Of a stretch of 64,000 nucleotides of DNA, positions 25,509 to 33,790 are shown one piece after another (position 1 is the first letter of the stretch; every line of letters starts with the position of its first letter). The position numbers and the translations under genes were made by a program. Under the pieces are notes generated by a model, which saw only the letters and a program-made list of their open reading frames with translations, did not search any database and was not told where the DNA came from. The stretch is from Hyphomicrobiales bacterium. Its GTDB lineage: Bacteria > Pseudomonadota > Alphaproteobacteria > Rhizobiales > Rhizobiaceae. Location of the stretch: positions 1 through 64,000 of the forward strand of contig UBYX01000046.1 in NCBI GenBank assembly GCA_900469955.1, given 5' to 3'.

Positions 25509-27314
25509 ATGTCGTCTGCGGCCATTTTGGAACCGGGCGTTTTCCGTCGATATGCAAGCGATCAGCTGGTCGCGCTGGGGAAGCTGGTTCTCGAAAACGC
25601 TTTCCAGCCGATCGTCGAGATCGGTACCGGCTCCGTCTTTGGGTATGAATCCCTTCTGCGAGGCCAGGAACGGATCGGCTTTTCCTCTCCGCCCGAACTC
25701 CTCGACCAGGCACAGGAAATCGGCCAGCTTTTGGCGCTTGAACAGATGATGGCGACGCGGGCGCTTGCGAAATTCGCAAGCGTTCCGGATTACTCCTCCG
25801 CCACGCTTTTCCTCAATCTCGATGTCCGCCTGATCCCGCATGGCCGGCTTTTCATCGAAAAGGTCGTCCAGCATCTGCGGATGGCCAATATCGCGCCGTC
25901 TTCGGTCTGCTTCGAGTTTTCCGAACGTTTCGACAATACCAGCGTGCCGGAATTTGCCGATCTGGTGACCCAGATGCGCAAGGAGGGTTTCAAGCTCGCC
26001 ATCGATGATTTCGGCGTTGGTCACGGCGAGATGAAGCTGCTGTGCGACTATCCGGTCGACTATCTCAAGATCGATCGCCATTTTATCGCCGGCATCGACC
26101 GAAATCCGCGCAAGCGGCACCTGGTGAAGAACATCGTCAACATCGCGCACGTGCTTGGCATCCGGGTGATTGCCGAGGGCATCGAGACGGAAGCGGAATT
26201 CCTCGCCTGCCGCGAATACGGCGTCGATCTCGTCCAGGGCTGGTTCATCGCCCGGCCAACCACCTTCGTCAGCGAGCTGCAGCCCTCGTTTCCCTATCTT
26301 GCCGATATCGGCCGTTCCCGCCGCTCCAGCCAGTCGCTCGACGAGATCCTCATCCGCAAGCAGATCGAACACCTGCCGACGGTCTACGAAAACGAAAGCA
26401 TCGACAGCGTCTTCGAACTCTTCCGGCGCAATCCGCGCCAGGCCTTTTTCCCCGTCCTCAACGCCAATGGCGAGCCGCGCGGCGTCATCAACGAATATCA
26501 CCTCAAGGAATATATCTATCAGCCGTTCGGCCGCGACCTTTTGAAGAACAAGGTCTACGAGCGCACCATCGCCCATTTCGTCGATCGCGCCCCGATCATC
26601 GGGCTCGACGCGGAGGCTGAGGAACTGATGAGCCTGTTTGCCAATATGGACAACAGCGCCTGCGTCATCCTGACGGAGAACATGCGTTACGCAGGCGTCG
26701 TCTCGGCCGCCTCGCTGATCAAGGTCGTCAACGAGAAGCAGCTGAAGATCGCGCAGGATCAGAACCCGCTGACGAGCCTGCCTGGTAACCGGGCCATCCG
26801 CGACTTCATGCAGGAGGCCGGGCGCGACGACGAGCAGACCCGCTTCTTCTGCTATTGCGACTTCGACCACTTCAAGCCGTTCAACGACCATTACGGCTTC
26901 CATATGGGTGACCACGCGATCTCGCTGTTTGCGGCCCTGGTGAGACGCTACTTCTTTTCCGACGACGATTTCCTCGGCCATGTGGGCGGCGACGATTTCT
27001 TCATCGGCGTACGGGACTGGACGCGCGACGAACTGACGGAAATCCTCGAGCGGCTTCTTTCGGATTTTCATGACGACGTGATCGAGCTTTATTCGCCGGA
27101 AGAGCGGGCTGCGGGAAAAATCCGCGGGCACGACCGCTTTGGCGAGGAACGCGACTTTCCCCTGCTTCGCTGCTCGATCGGCGTGCTTGAGCTGCCGCAG
27201 GGCCTGCTGCTCGACGATGTCAGCCGCATCGGCGCCGAGATTGCCGCCGTCAAGGCCGAATCCAAGGACAATGAAGGCGGCCTCGTCTTCGCCAGCTTCG
27301 GCGAGGCAAAGTAA
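25509..27314 (+). CDS. EAL-CBS-GGDEF cyclic-di-GMP signalling protein
   Basis: A 601-residue protein with an unusual order: N-terminal EAL phosphodiesterase (about 25-265), paired CBS domains (about 285-410), then GGDEF (about 430-590). EAL residues are largely kept: E47 in ESLLR, IDDFGVGH, LKID, AEGIETEAE and VQGWF. The GGDEF loop reads GGDDF (493-497), a deviation that may reduce cyclase activity. CBS domains usually bind adenosyl nucleotides and could tie c-di-GMP turnover to energy state. No transmembrane segment is seen, so it is cytoplasmic. Net activity is probably hydrolysis, by inference. Confidence 0.9.
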   Translation: MSSAAILEPGVFRRYASDQLVALGKLVLENAFQPIVEIGTGSVFGYESLLRGQERIGFSSPPELLDQAQEIGQLLALEQMMATRALAKFASVPDYSSATLFLNLDVRLIPHGRLFIEKVVQHLRMANIAPSSVCFEFSERFDNTSVPEFADLVTQMRKEGFKLAIDDFGVGHGEMKLLCDYPVDYLKIDRHFIAGIDRNPRKRHLVKNIVNIAHVLGIRVIAEGIETEAEFLACREYGVDLVQGWFIARPTTFVSELQPSFPYLADIGRSRRSSQSLDEILIRKQIEHLPTVYENESIDSVFELFRRNPRQAFFPVLNANGEPRGVINEYHLKEYIYQPFGRDLLKNKVYERTIAHFVDRAPIIGLDAEAEELMSLFANMDNSACVILTENMRYAGVVSAASLIKVVNEKQLKIAQDQNPLTSLPGNRAIRDFMQEAGRDDEQTRFFCYCDFDHFKPFNDHYGFHMGDHAISLFAALVRRYFFSDDDFLGHVGGDDFFIGVRDWTRDELTEILERLLSDFHDDVIELYSPEERAAGKIRGHDRFGEERDFPLLRCSIGVLELPQGLLLDDVSRIGAEIAAVKAESKDNEGGLVFASFGEAK

Positions 27315-27392
27315 CCGCGCGGCGGAACGTCGCCTTCCCGTCGGCGGTCGACTGTCCTAAGTCAGTGGCAAACCACTGAGAGGAGTCCTGCC

Positions 27393-28397
27393 ATGTCGCT
27401 TCCCGCCCAAATGCGTTTCGTCGATCTTCCGTCCTTTGGCGCGCCGGAGGTAATGGTTCTGGCGAACGGGCCGCTGCCTGGCGTGCGGCCCGGAGAGATC
27501 CTGGTGAAGGTCGAGGCGGCCGGCGTCAACCGGCCGGACGTGGCACAGCGTAACGGCAATTATCCACCGCCGAAGGACGCCAGCCCCATTCTTGGATTGG
27601 AGATTGCCGGCGAAGTGGTCGCGATGGGCGAGGGCGTGAGCGAGTTCGGGATCGGCGACAAGGTCTGCGCGCTCGCAAACGGCGGCGGGTATGCGGAATT
27701 CTGCGCTGTGCCGGCCGGCCAGGCATTGCGCTGGCCGAAGGGATATGACGCGGTCAAGGCCGCAGCCCTCTGCGAGACCTTCTTCACCGTCTGGGCCAAC
27801 CTTTTCCAGATGGCCGGTCTCACCGAAGGTGAAAGTGTATTGGTCCACGGCGGTACGAGCGGCATCGGCACCACGGCGATCCAGCTCGCCCGCGCTTTCG
27901 GCGCGACCGTTTACGCCACCGCGGGTTCGAAGGAAAAATGCGAGGCCTGCGAAAAGCTCGGCGCCGTCAGGGGCATCGATTACAAGAGCGAAGATTTTGC
28001 CGAGGTCATCAAGGCGGAAACCGGCGGTAAGGGTGTCGACGTCGTGCTGGACATGATCGGTGCGGCCTATTTCGAGAAGAACCTGTCAGTGCTCGCCAAG
28101 GACGGCTGCCTGTCGATCATCGCTTTCCTCGGCGGCAATATGGCGGAAAAGGTCAATCTGAGCCCGATCATGGTGAAGCGGCTGACGGTCACCGGCTCCA
28201 CGATGCGGCCGCGCACGGCGGACGAAAAGCGGGCGATCCGCGACGATCTCTCAGGACAGGTCTGGCCGTTGCTGGAGGAGGGAAAGGTGGCCCCGGTGAT
28301 CCACTCCGTCCTGCCGTTCGCAGAAGTTGCGGAGGCGCACAGGCTGATGGAAAGCAGCGGCCATATCGGCAAGATCGTGTTGAGACTGGACTGCTGA
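27393..28397 (+). CDS. NADPH:quinone oxidoreductase (zinc-independent MDR family)
   Basis: A 334-residue medium-chain dehydrogenase/reductase. The N-terminal GroES-like domain contains VEAAGVNRPDVAQRNGNYPPP. The cofactor-binding loop is LVHGGTSGIGTTAIQLA, and MRPRTADEKRAIRDDL is characteristic of the PIG3/quinone-oxidoreductase subgroup. No structural zinc cysteine lobe is present. It reduces quinones or enals with NADPH in the cytoplasm. GAGAGG lies before the ATG at 27393. Confidence 0.9.
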   Translation: MSLPAQMRFVDLPSFGAPEVMVLANGPLPGVRPGEILVKVEAAGVNRPDVAQRNGNYPPPKDASPILGLEIAGEVVAMGEGVSEFGIGDKVCALANGGGYAEFCAVPAGQALRWPKGYDAVKAAALCETFFTVWANLFQMAGLTEGESVLVHGGTSGIGTTAIQLARAFGATVYATAGSKEKCEACEKLGAVRGIDYKSEDFAEVIKAETGGKGVDVVLDMIGAAYFEKNLSVLAKDGCLSIIAFLGGNMAEKVNLSPIMVKRLTVTGSTMRPRTADEKRAIRDDLSGQVWPLLEEGKVAPVIHSVLPFAEVAEAHRLMESSGHIGKIVLRLDC

Positions 28398-28439
28398 AGG
28401 AGGCTTTCGACTGAAAGCTCGCGAATGATAGCGCCAGAA

Positions 28440-28459
28440 AATTGATTGGCAACTCAATT
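28440..28459 (+). promoter_or_regulatory. Inverted repeat upstream of the 24-codon ORF
   Basis: AATTGA (28440-28445) and TCAATT (28454-28459) form a perfect inverted repeat with an 8-bp spacer, followed by the AT-rich TATATA. It may be an operator or core promoter for the small ORF at 28554; the assignment is tentative. Confidence 0.3.
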
Positions 28460-28553
28460 ATATACGCAATCGTTCACATAACTTGCCTTGCAGAACAGGG
28501 CTTTGGCCCCTACCTTCATCTCATCATCAACGTAATGAAAGGAAGGTGATCCA

Positions 28554-28628
28554 ATGTCTAATGAGATTTCGGTCTGCGTAACGGGCAATGGAAAGGTGAC
28601 GGTCTTGACGGGGCAGCCCTCGGCCTGA
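28554..28628 (+). CDS. Predicted 24-residue micropeptide
   Basis: ATG 28554 to TGA 28626-28628 encodes 24 residues beginning MSNEISVCVTGNGKVTV. The upstream AAGGAAGGTGATCC (28538-28551) is almost a full complement to the 3' end of 16S rRNA, much stronger than at most genes here. An inverted repeat lies 95 bp upstream and a hairpin followed by a T-run downstream, giving a compact transcription unit. There is no signal peptide or membrane helix. I do not recognise the family; it could be a leader peptide or a small standalone protein. Confidence 0.4.
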   Translation: MSNEISVCVTGNGKVTVLTGQPSA

Positions 28629-28691
28629 ACTTCATCTTCCTTCGGGCGGCTTACAAAGCGCCCGGGTTCGTTCAACCGGACCAAAACTCAT

Positions 28692-28726
28692 GGAAGGGTC
28701 GCCAGCAGCGGCCCTTTTCCATTTTT
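28692..28726 (+). terminator. Possible terminator after the micropeptide
   Basis: GGAAGGG (28692-28698) can pair imperfectly with CCCTTTTCC (28712-28720), and a T-run follows at 28722-28726. The remaining DNA between 28630 and 28826 holds nothing I recognise. Confidence 0.35.
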
Positions 28727-28826
28727 GGGCGCCGAGAAATGTCCATGCTGGACGGTTCTGGCAAACCCTTCGATGTCAGCGGCGCAGATCATCCTTCACG
28801 GCCGTTCGATATGCCCCACTTCGCTT

Positions 28827-29807
28827 CTAACGGCCCACCGCCGGATGGCCATCCGCTTGCCGAAAAGCCCATCCGAAAAAACTCTCGTCTGGAAGTGACC
28901 GAACGAGATGCGCAATCAGAGCCGTCGCCGCAATCGCGAACAAAATCCTGCCGACGAGCACGCCGACGGCGTCCGCGCCCAATGCCATCACAATCAGCGT
29001 GTCCTCGATAATACTGTGCGCAAATCCCATGAAGACGCACGAAATGAAGACTTGGCGGGGTGACACCTTGCCCGACCGCGCTTCGCGGATGAGCAATCCT
29101 CCGCCATAGGAAATGCCCAGAAACAGGCCGACGGCGGTGAATTGTCCGGTCTCGGCATCTATTCCAGCAAGACGCAGCAGGGGCGCGAGGATCTTCATCA
29201 ACAGAGCCATGAGCCCGGACAATTTCAGAATCTCCAGTCCCCAGGCAAGCGCCGTCAAAATGATGAGCATGAAGACAAGCGCTTCCATCAGCCCTGCGAG
29301 GAACCCCATCCAATCGGCCGAGGCGGTTTTCGGGATCCAGGCCGGGTCCAGCGTGTCGGAGAGCCAACCGGTTGCCGTAAGAAGGTGATGGAGCATGATG
29401 GCGTAAAGGATGCTGCCGGCGACGCGGATCAGCGTGGTGATGGCAAATCCCGGACCGGCCTTTTGAATGATCTTCTGCTCGATCGGCAGACCATGAGCAA
29501 AAAGCAAAAGCGCCGAGAAAACGGTGATGTCCGCGACCGTCATCGATGACGCTGGCACCAGCGTGAAGATCATCGGAATCGCCCCCCATAAACCTACGAG
29601 CATCCCGGTCAGCCAGGCTAACCCTAGTTCCGGGGGCAAGCCGAAAAGCTCCATGACCGGAGCAAGGGCAGGGGAAATGGCCTCGATCAGGCCAATCCGA
29701 GACATCACTTCGGTCACGATCGTAACCGGAACGATGATGCGAACGAGCTCCCAGTAGATTTGCAGTGTTTCCCTGGTCTTTTGAACGGCAAATTCGAGCG
29801 CTGACAT
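28827..29807 (-). CDS. Gate-domain (nucleoside-recognition) membrane protein
   Basis: A 326-residue protein with about eight transmembrane helices and two Gate-type repeats (VPVTIVTEVMSRIGLIEAI near the start and GLFLGISYGGGLLIREARSG later), as in SpmA/SpmB-like and nucleoside-recognition proteins. Family members are presumed transporters with uncertain substrates. Start 29807 follows GGGA at 7 nt; a longer frame begins in the intergenic region without a ribosome site. It is divergent from an Lrp-family regulator with palindromic sites between them, so its substrate may be an amino acid. That last step is inference. Confidence 0.82.
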   Translation of the reverse strand: MSALEFAVQKTRETLQIYWELVRIIVPVTIVTEVMSRIGLIEAISPALAPVMELFGLPPELGLAWLTGMLVGLWGAIPMIFTLVPASSMTVADITVFSALLLFAHGLPIEQKIIQKAGPGFAITTLIRVAGSILYAIMLHHLLTATGWLSDTLDPAWIPKTASADWMGFLAGLMEALVFMLIILTALAWGLEILKLSGLMALLMKILAPLLRLAGIDAETGQFTAVGLFLGISYGGGLLIREARSGKVSPRQVFISCVFMGFAHSIIEDTLIVMALGADAVGVLVGRILFAIAATALIAHLVRSLPDESFFGWAFRQADGHPAVGR

Positions 29808-29872
29808 CACTGTTTCCCAAATCCTGTTGTCTCCGTCGTGTAACCCGACCTCCTTCGCATTTGCGGTCAAAT

Positions 29873-29899
29873 ATTGCATCAGAGTGCAATTTTATTGCA
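29873..29899. promoter_or_regulatory. Three alternating half-sites, likely Lrp-family operator
   Basis: ATTGCA (29873-29878), TGCAAT (29885-29890) and ATTGCA (29894-29899) alternate in orientation. They form two overlapping perfect inverted repeats with 6-bp and 3-bp spacers. The array lies 28 bp before the lrp-like gene and 66 bp from the divergent transporter, a natural site for autoregulation and control of the transporter. Confidence 0.65.
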
Positions 29900-29926
29900 T
29901 TCTTATCCCCGGCTTTGGAGGGGCGT

Positions 29927-30379
29927 ATGGACCGGATCGACAGAAAACTCCTGAATCTTCTGCAGCGTGATGCATCTCGAACCAATGTCGACGTGGCCGA
30001 TGAGGTCGGACTGTCTCCTTCGAGCTGCCTGCGCCGCATTCGGCGGCTGCGCCAGACGGGCGTCATCGACAGGATTGTCGCAATTCTCAATCCTGCCCGC
30101 ACCGGGCGTGCGTTGAAAGCAATGGTGACGGTCGAATTGAAGCTGCACGGCGAGCAACAGATGCGCCAGTTTTTCGATCGCGCAACCAGAGAGGATGCGG
30201 TAGCGCAGGCTTATGCCGTAACGGGGGAAGTTGACGTCGTCCTGATGCTGCATCTTCGCGACATGGAAGAATACGATGCGCTTTGTGATCGTCTCTTTCG
30301 GGACGAGACGAATGTGGCACGGTTCTTCACGATGATGATCATTCGTACTGCAAAGAATGAAACCGCAGTCCCGCTGTAG
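29927..30379 (+). CDS. Lrp/AsnC-family transcriptional regulator
   Basis: A 150-residue regulator. The N-terminal helix-turn-helix reads DRKLLNLLQRDASRTNVDVAD with recognition part SPSSCLRRIRRL. The C-terminal RAM domain (VTVELKLHG, then YAVTGEVDVVLMLHLRDMEEYD) binds effectors, usually amino acids. GGAGG lies just before ATG 29927. Divergent from the Gate-domain transporter; the shared intergenic region has three TGCAAT-type half-sites, so it probably controls that gene and itself. Confidence 0.92.
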   Translation: MDRIDRKLLNLLQRDASRTNVDVADEVGLSPSSCLRRIRRLRQTGVIDRIVAILNPARTGRALKAMVTVELKLHGEQQMRQFFDRATREDAVAQAYAVTGEVDVVLMLHLRDMEEYDALCDRLFRDETNVARFFTMMIIRTAKNETAVPL

Positions 30380-30436
30380 TCCACGCTCAGCTGGTGTCTT
30401 ATCGAACCGACCGTCTCATCCCTGACCGCCTTTGCA

Positions 30437-30979
30437 TCAACCCTTCCGACAGGTGAAACTTGAAGAGCGGGGAGCGCTCCGCCACGCTGCGAGAAGCCTC
30501 TCGACATTGGCATCCGCACCATCGGCCGAGTTCAGTTCGATGTCGTAGGTCTTGCCGACGTGAATGGTTTCATAGTCGCGCCTGGCGCTGCCCATGGGCC
30601 GGTCACCTCGCGCTTTTTCCCGCTCGATCAGCATCTCGAGCGGACAATGTACGGCGACGAAAAACACGTCATGATCGCGCAGGAGATTGTCGAGCGTCTC
30701 CAGCCAGCCCTCGGTATCCAGAATGTGTTCCAGGATCAAATCATTGCCGGCATCGGCATAAGCCGCAAGCGATGCATGAAAACCATCGAAAAAGGCTTTT
30801 CGAGCATCTGCCCAGTTGAATTCGCCGGCGCGAAAACGGCTTGAAGGGAGCACTCCCGAGTCGCGGAGGTGATCTATGGAGATGTGCCAGAATGGCTTCT
30901 CAATCCGGGCCTGGAGCTTTTTGGCAATGGTCGATTTTCCGCTGCTGGATGCGCCGTGGAGAAAGATGATCTGTGCCAT
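30437..30979 (-). CDS. Chloramphenicol phosphotransferase-like P-loop kinase
   Basis: A 180-residue P-loop protein. Walker A is GASSSGKST (near the N-terminus). ISIDHLRDSGVLPSSRF, VAVHCPLEMLIEREKARGDR and a C-terminal YDIELNS resemble the CPT family, which O-phosphorylates chloramphenicol in its producer but includes many kinases of unknown substrate. ATG 30979 is preceded by AAGG; the upstream GTG 31000 is less suitable. It is convergent with the lrp-like gene. Antibiotic resistance should not be assumed from the fold. Confidence 0.8.
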   Translation of the reverse strand: MAQIIFLHGASSSGKSTIAKKLQARIEKPFWHISIDHLRDSGVLPSSRFRAGEFNWADARKAFFDGFHASLAAYADAGNDLILEHILDTEGWLETLDNLLRDHDVFFVAVHCPLEMLIEREKARGDRPMGSARRDYETIHVGKTYDIELNSADGADANVERLLAAWRSAPRSSSFTCRKG

Positions 30980-31115
30980 GGGAGCCTTCGCCTGCTTCAC
31001 GCGGAGAAATGTTGCAGCTTCGTAACAAGAACATGACGACTACCGGCGCATTGCGAAAAGCGATGGATTTTCCGTAGGCCTGTTACGAGCCCTGCCGCTG
31101 AGATATTCTTGGCAG

Positions 31116-32174
31116 ATGAAACTCAGCCAGACCATAAGGTTCTGTACCTCGGCGGATGGCACACGGATCGCTGTCGCGTCGTGCGGGAAGGGCCAGGTGA
31201 TCCTGCGCGCCGCGCACTGGCTGAGCCATGTCGACTACGATCTCGAAAGCCCCGTGTGGCGGCCATGGGTCCAGGCGCTATCGGCAACAAACCGGTTTGT
31301 GCGCTACGATCCCCGCGGCTGCGGCCTCTCGGACCGGCATGTCGCCGATCTCTCGATTGCGGCGTGGCATGCGGATCTGGATGCGGTGGCGGCCTCGATC
31401 GAAGACCAGCGTTTTGTCCTCCTCGGTCTTTCGCAGGGTGGCGCTCTCGCGGTCGCCTATGCCCTGCGGCATCCCGAACGGGTGTCGCATCTGGTGCTGC
31501 TGAACGCCTACGCTCAGGGCGCCCGGACGAGAGCGAAGACCGACGATGAGCTTCTGGAGGCAGAAACCCTCGTCAATTTCATCCGCATCGGCTGGGGACG
31601 CGACAATCCGGCATTCTGCCAGTTCTTCACAAATCTCTTCATCCCCGACGGAACACCCGAACAGCATCGCTGGTGGGGCGATCTCGAGCGCGTGACGGCA
31701 ACGGCCGACGTCGCTGCGGAATTGCTTCGGCAAATGCAGGGGATCGATGTGCTGGACCTTGCCGCGAAGCTTCGCGTCCCGACGCTGATCGCCCATAGCC
31801 GCGGTGACTTGCGCGTTCCGTTCGACCAGGGCTGCAAGCTTGCAGCCGCAATTCCCGGCGCTCGGTTTGTCCCGCTTGAGAGCAAGAACCATGTGTTGTT
31901 GCCGGACGAGCCGGCCTGGACCGTATTCCAGGCCGAACTTGCGACCTTCCTCGGGCAGGATCGGCCAGTACGGCCGCGCGCAGTTCGTGAAGCCGGTCTG
32001 ACCCCTGCGGAGGCGACGCTTCTCGATTTCGTCGCCGAAGGGCTAGACAACCATGCCATCGCGGAACGCCTCGGCAAGAGCGAAAAGACCATACGCAACC
32101 AATTATCGGTGATCTTTAGCAAACTTGGGGTGCACAACCGCTCGCAGGCCATCGTCATCGCATTGTCGGGCTAG
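31116..32174 (+). CDS. Alpha/beta-hydrolase fused to a LuxR-type DNA-binding domain
   Basis: A 352-residue fusion. Residues about 15-280 are an alpha/beta hydrolase: RYDPRGCGLSDRH, nucleophile elbow GLSQGG (Ser106), acid region AHSRGDLRVPF and SKNHVLLPDEP with the histidine. Residues about 290-350 are a LuxR/GerE helix-turn-helix (LTPAEATLLDFVAEGLDNHAIA, then SEKTIRNQLSVIFSKLGVHNRSQ). Such hydrolase-LuxR proteins are thought to be transcription regulators that use the hydrolase fold to bind or destroy a ligand. The methyltransferase downstream is a possible target. No acyl-homoserine-lactone domain or synthase is present nearby. Confidence 0.87.
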   Translation: MKLSQTIRFCTSADGTRIAVASCGKGQVILRAAHWLSHVDYDLESPVWRPWVQALSATNRFVRYDPRGCGLSDRHVADLSIAAWHADLDAVAASIEDQRFVLLGLSQGGALAVAYALRHPERVSHLVLLNAYAQGARTRAKTDDELLEAETLVNFIRIGWGRDNPAFCQFFTNLFIPDGTPEQHRWWGDLERVTATADVAAELLRQMQGIDVLDLAAKLRVPTLIAHSRGDLRVPFDQGCKLAAAIPGARFVPLESKNHVLLPDEPAWTVFQAELATFLGQDRPVRPRAVREAGLTPAEATLLDFVAEGLDNHAIAERLGKSEKTIRNQLSVIFSKLGVHNRSQAIVIALSG

Positions 32175-32352
32175 AGTCCCGACGGCGAGGGATTATCGCC
32201 CCCTTGCCGTGCCGATGGGACATCTGTCCCCTCCATGACCCCGGTTTTTCCTGCTGCGCGGGACGGGCGCATCATGCCTTTCGTAGCGACAGGTCTCATC
32301 CTCCAGTTCATGGGCGGCGAGGCGCCGCCCGAAAACCGGGAGGGAATTCGAC

Positions 32353-33402
32353 ATGACGGAACTCAACGAAACCACGCTGAATGAACTCGTGGGTCGCGTC
32401 CTCGGCGACCTTGGCGGAGCAGTCAGCGTGCCGCTGGTGCGGATCGGCGATGCGCTCGGTCTCTACCAGACCCTCAAGGAGATCGGCCCGGCGAAACCCG
32501 ACGAGCTTGCCGAGGCTGCCGGCTGCGCGCCCCGCTACGTGCGCGAATGGCTGTCGGCGCAAACGGCTTCGGGCTATGTGCACCATGAGCGCGGGCGGTT
32601 TTCGCTGACCCCCGAGCAGTCTTTCATTTTCGCGGAGCCGGACAGCCCGGTCAACCTGATCGGCGCTTTCGATACCGCCGCCGCCATGGTCGAGAACCAG
32701 CCGAAGGTACAGGCCGCCTTCAAGACCGGCCGAGGGGTGGCCTGGGGCGATCAGGCAGGCTGCATGTTCTGTGCCGTGGCGCGCCTCTTCCGGCCGGGAT
32801 ATGTCAACGCCCTGGTCCAGGATTGGCTGCCGGCGCTCGATGGCGTCATCGCCAAGCTGGAGGCGGGCGCGACTGTCGCCGACGTCGGATGCGGCCATGG
32901 GTTGTCGACGATCCTGATGGCGCAGGCTTTCCCCCGCTCCCGGTTCACGGGCTACGACTTCCATCCGGGCTCGATCGCCGCCGCAACCGCCCATGCCCGG
33001 GCGCACGAATTGACGAACCTGCATTTCGAGGTCGGCCGGGCTCAGGACTTCGAAGGTCGCGACTTCGACCTGATCACCTGCTTCGATTGCCTGCACGACA
33101 TGGGCGACCCGGAGGCTGCGGCGGCTCATATCCGCAAGGCGTTGAAGGACGGCGGCACCTGGATGGTCGTTGAACCTGCGGCGGGAGACACGCTGGAGGA
33201 AAATCTTAATCCGGTGGGCCGGCTCTACTACTCGGCGTCGACGATGATCTGCGTCCCCACCTCGCTGGCGCAGGAGACCGGCCTCGCGCTTGGCGCGCAA
33301 GCGGGAGAGCGCCGGTTGACCGAGGTGATCCGGTCCGGTGGCTTCACGCATGTCCGGCGGGCGGCGCAGACCCCGCTCAACATGGTTCTCGAAGCAACCT
33401 GA
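32353..33402 (+). CDS. Winged-helix/SAM-dependent methyltransferase
   Basis: A 349-residue protein. Residues 1-95 form a winged-helix dimerisation segment (PDELAEAAGCAPRYVREWLSA, then GYVHHERGRFSLT). Residues about 165-330 are a class I methyltransferase with motif I VADVGCGHGLS and post-motifs GYDFHPGSI and CFDCLHDMGDP. The arrangement is like small-molecule O-methyltransferases and SmtA-like alphaproteobacterial proteins; the substrate is unknown. GGGAGG lies upstream of ATG 32353. A GGGCGGC/GCCGCCC hairpin at 32312-32330 sits in the leader, where it might influence translation. Confidence 0.85.
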   Translation: MTELNETTLNELVGRVLGDLGGAVSVPLVRIGDALGLYQTLKEIGPAKPDELAEAAGCAPRYVREWLSAQTASGYVHHERGRFSLTPEQSFIFAEPDSPVNLIGAFDTAAAMVENQPKVQAAFKTGRGVAWGDQAGCMFCAVARLFRPGYVNALVQDWLPALDGVIAKLEAGATVADVGCGHGLSTILMAQAFPRSRFTGYDFHPGSIAAATAHARAHELTNLHFEVGRAQDFEGRDFDLITCFDCLHDMGDPEAAAAHIRKALKDGGTWMVVEPAAGDTLEENLNPVGRLYYSASTMICVPTSLAQETGLALGAQAGERRLTEVIRSGGFTHVRRAAQTPLNMVLEAT

Positions 33403-33411
33403 CGGAAAAGC

Positions 33412-33439
33412 AGCGCCCGGCCAATGCGGGGCGGGCGCT
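33412..33439 (+). terminator. Hairpin after the methyltransferase gene
   Basis: AGCGCCCG (33412-33419) pairs perfectly with CGGGCGCT (33432-33439). It begins 10 bp after the methyltransferase stop codon. No long T-run follows, so termination may be partial. Confidence 0.5.
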
Positions 33440-33474
33440 CCTTCATCCCGATCTGCTGCCCGCCTCGAACCGAG

Positions 33475-33495
33475 CCCATGCGCTAGACGCATGGG
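33475..33495. repeat. Perfect 8-bp inverted repeat before the DUF1127 promoter
   Basis: CCCATGCG (33475-33482) and CGCATGGG (33488-33495) flank a 5-nt loop. It lies about 20 bp before a likely -35 element, so it could be an operator for the small gene or a second terminator for the upstream unit. Confidence 0.4.
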
Positions 33496-33516
33496 TGGCC
33501 TGCTAAGTGCGCGCTT

Positions 33517-33545
33517 TTAGAACAGCCGGGGCGGGCCTATATAAC
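33517..33545 (+). promoter_or_regulatory. Predicted promoter of the DUF1127 gene
   Basis: TTAGAA (33517-33522), a 17-bp spacer and TATAAC (33540-33545) resemble a sigma-70 promoter with a weak -35 box. It would give a leader of about 65 nt before the small gene. Confidence 0.45.
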
Positions 33546-33618
33546 AGCCATCGAAGCAAACAGAGGGCGCCAAGGACTGGCAGCCAGGCTTCGAAAATCC
33601 CAGGAAAGGGGAACCATC

Positions 33619-33765
33619 ATGAACGTCGCACGCACTCTCAACAATTGGCGCAAGTACCGTCAGACGGTTGCCGAACTGGGCCGTATGACCCCGCGCGAAC
33701 TCAACGACCTCGGCATCGCACAAAGCGATATCCGCCGCGTTGCTCGCCAAGCCGTCGGCTTCTGA
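33619..33765 (+). CDS. DUF1127 small protein
   Basis: A 48-residue, arginine-rich protein (MNVARTLNNWRKYRQTVAEL, then TPRELNDLGIAQSDI). It matches the DUF1127/YjiS pattern common in alphaproteobacteria; in Agrobacterium, short DUF1127 proteins affect phosphate and carbon metabolism and RNA turnover. AAAGGGG lies upstream of ATG 33619. It has its own predicted promoter and a strong terminator, so it is probably a highly expressed monocistronic unit. Confidence 0.88.
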   Translation: MNVARTLNNWRKYRQTVAELGRMTPRELNDLGIAQSDIRRVARQAVGF

Positions 33766-33790
33766 TCGCCATCTGACTGCATGTATGTAA

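Noticed and set aside
25428..27131. A 567-codon frame antisense to the EAL-CBS-GGDEF gene
   Set aside because: Long, but it mirrors a well-supported gene and shows no domain.
28454..28684. A 76-codon minus-strand frame over the micropeptide region
   Set aside because: No ribosome site; the plus-strand 24-codon frame has a far stronger translation signal.
30437..30979. Reading the CPT-like kinase as a chloramphenicol resistance gene
   Set aside because: Fold similarity alone does not show drug specificity; no resistance context is present.
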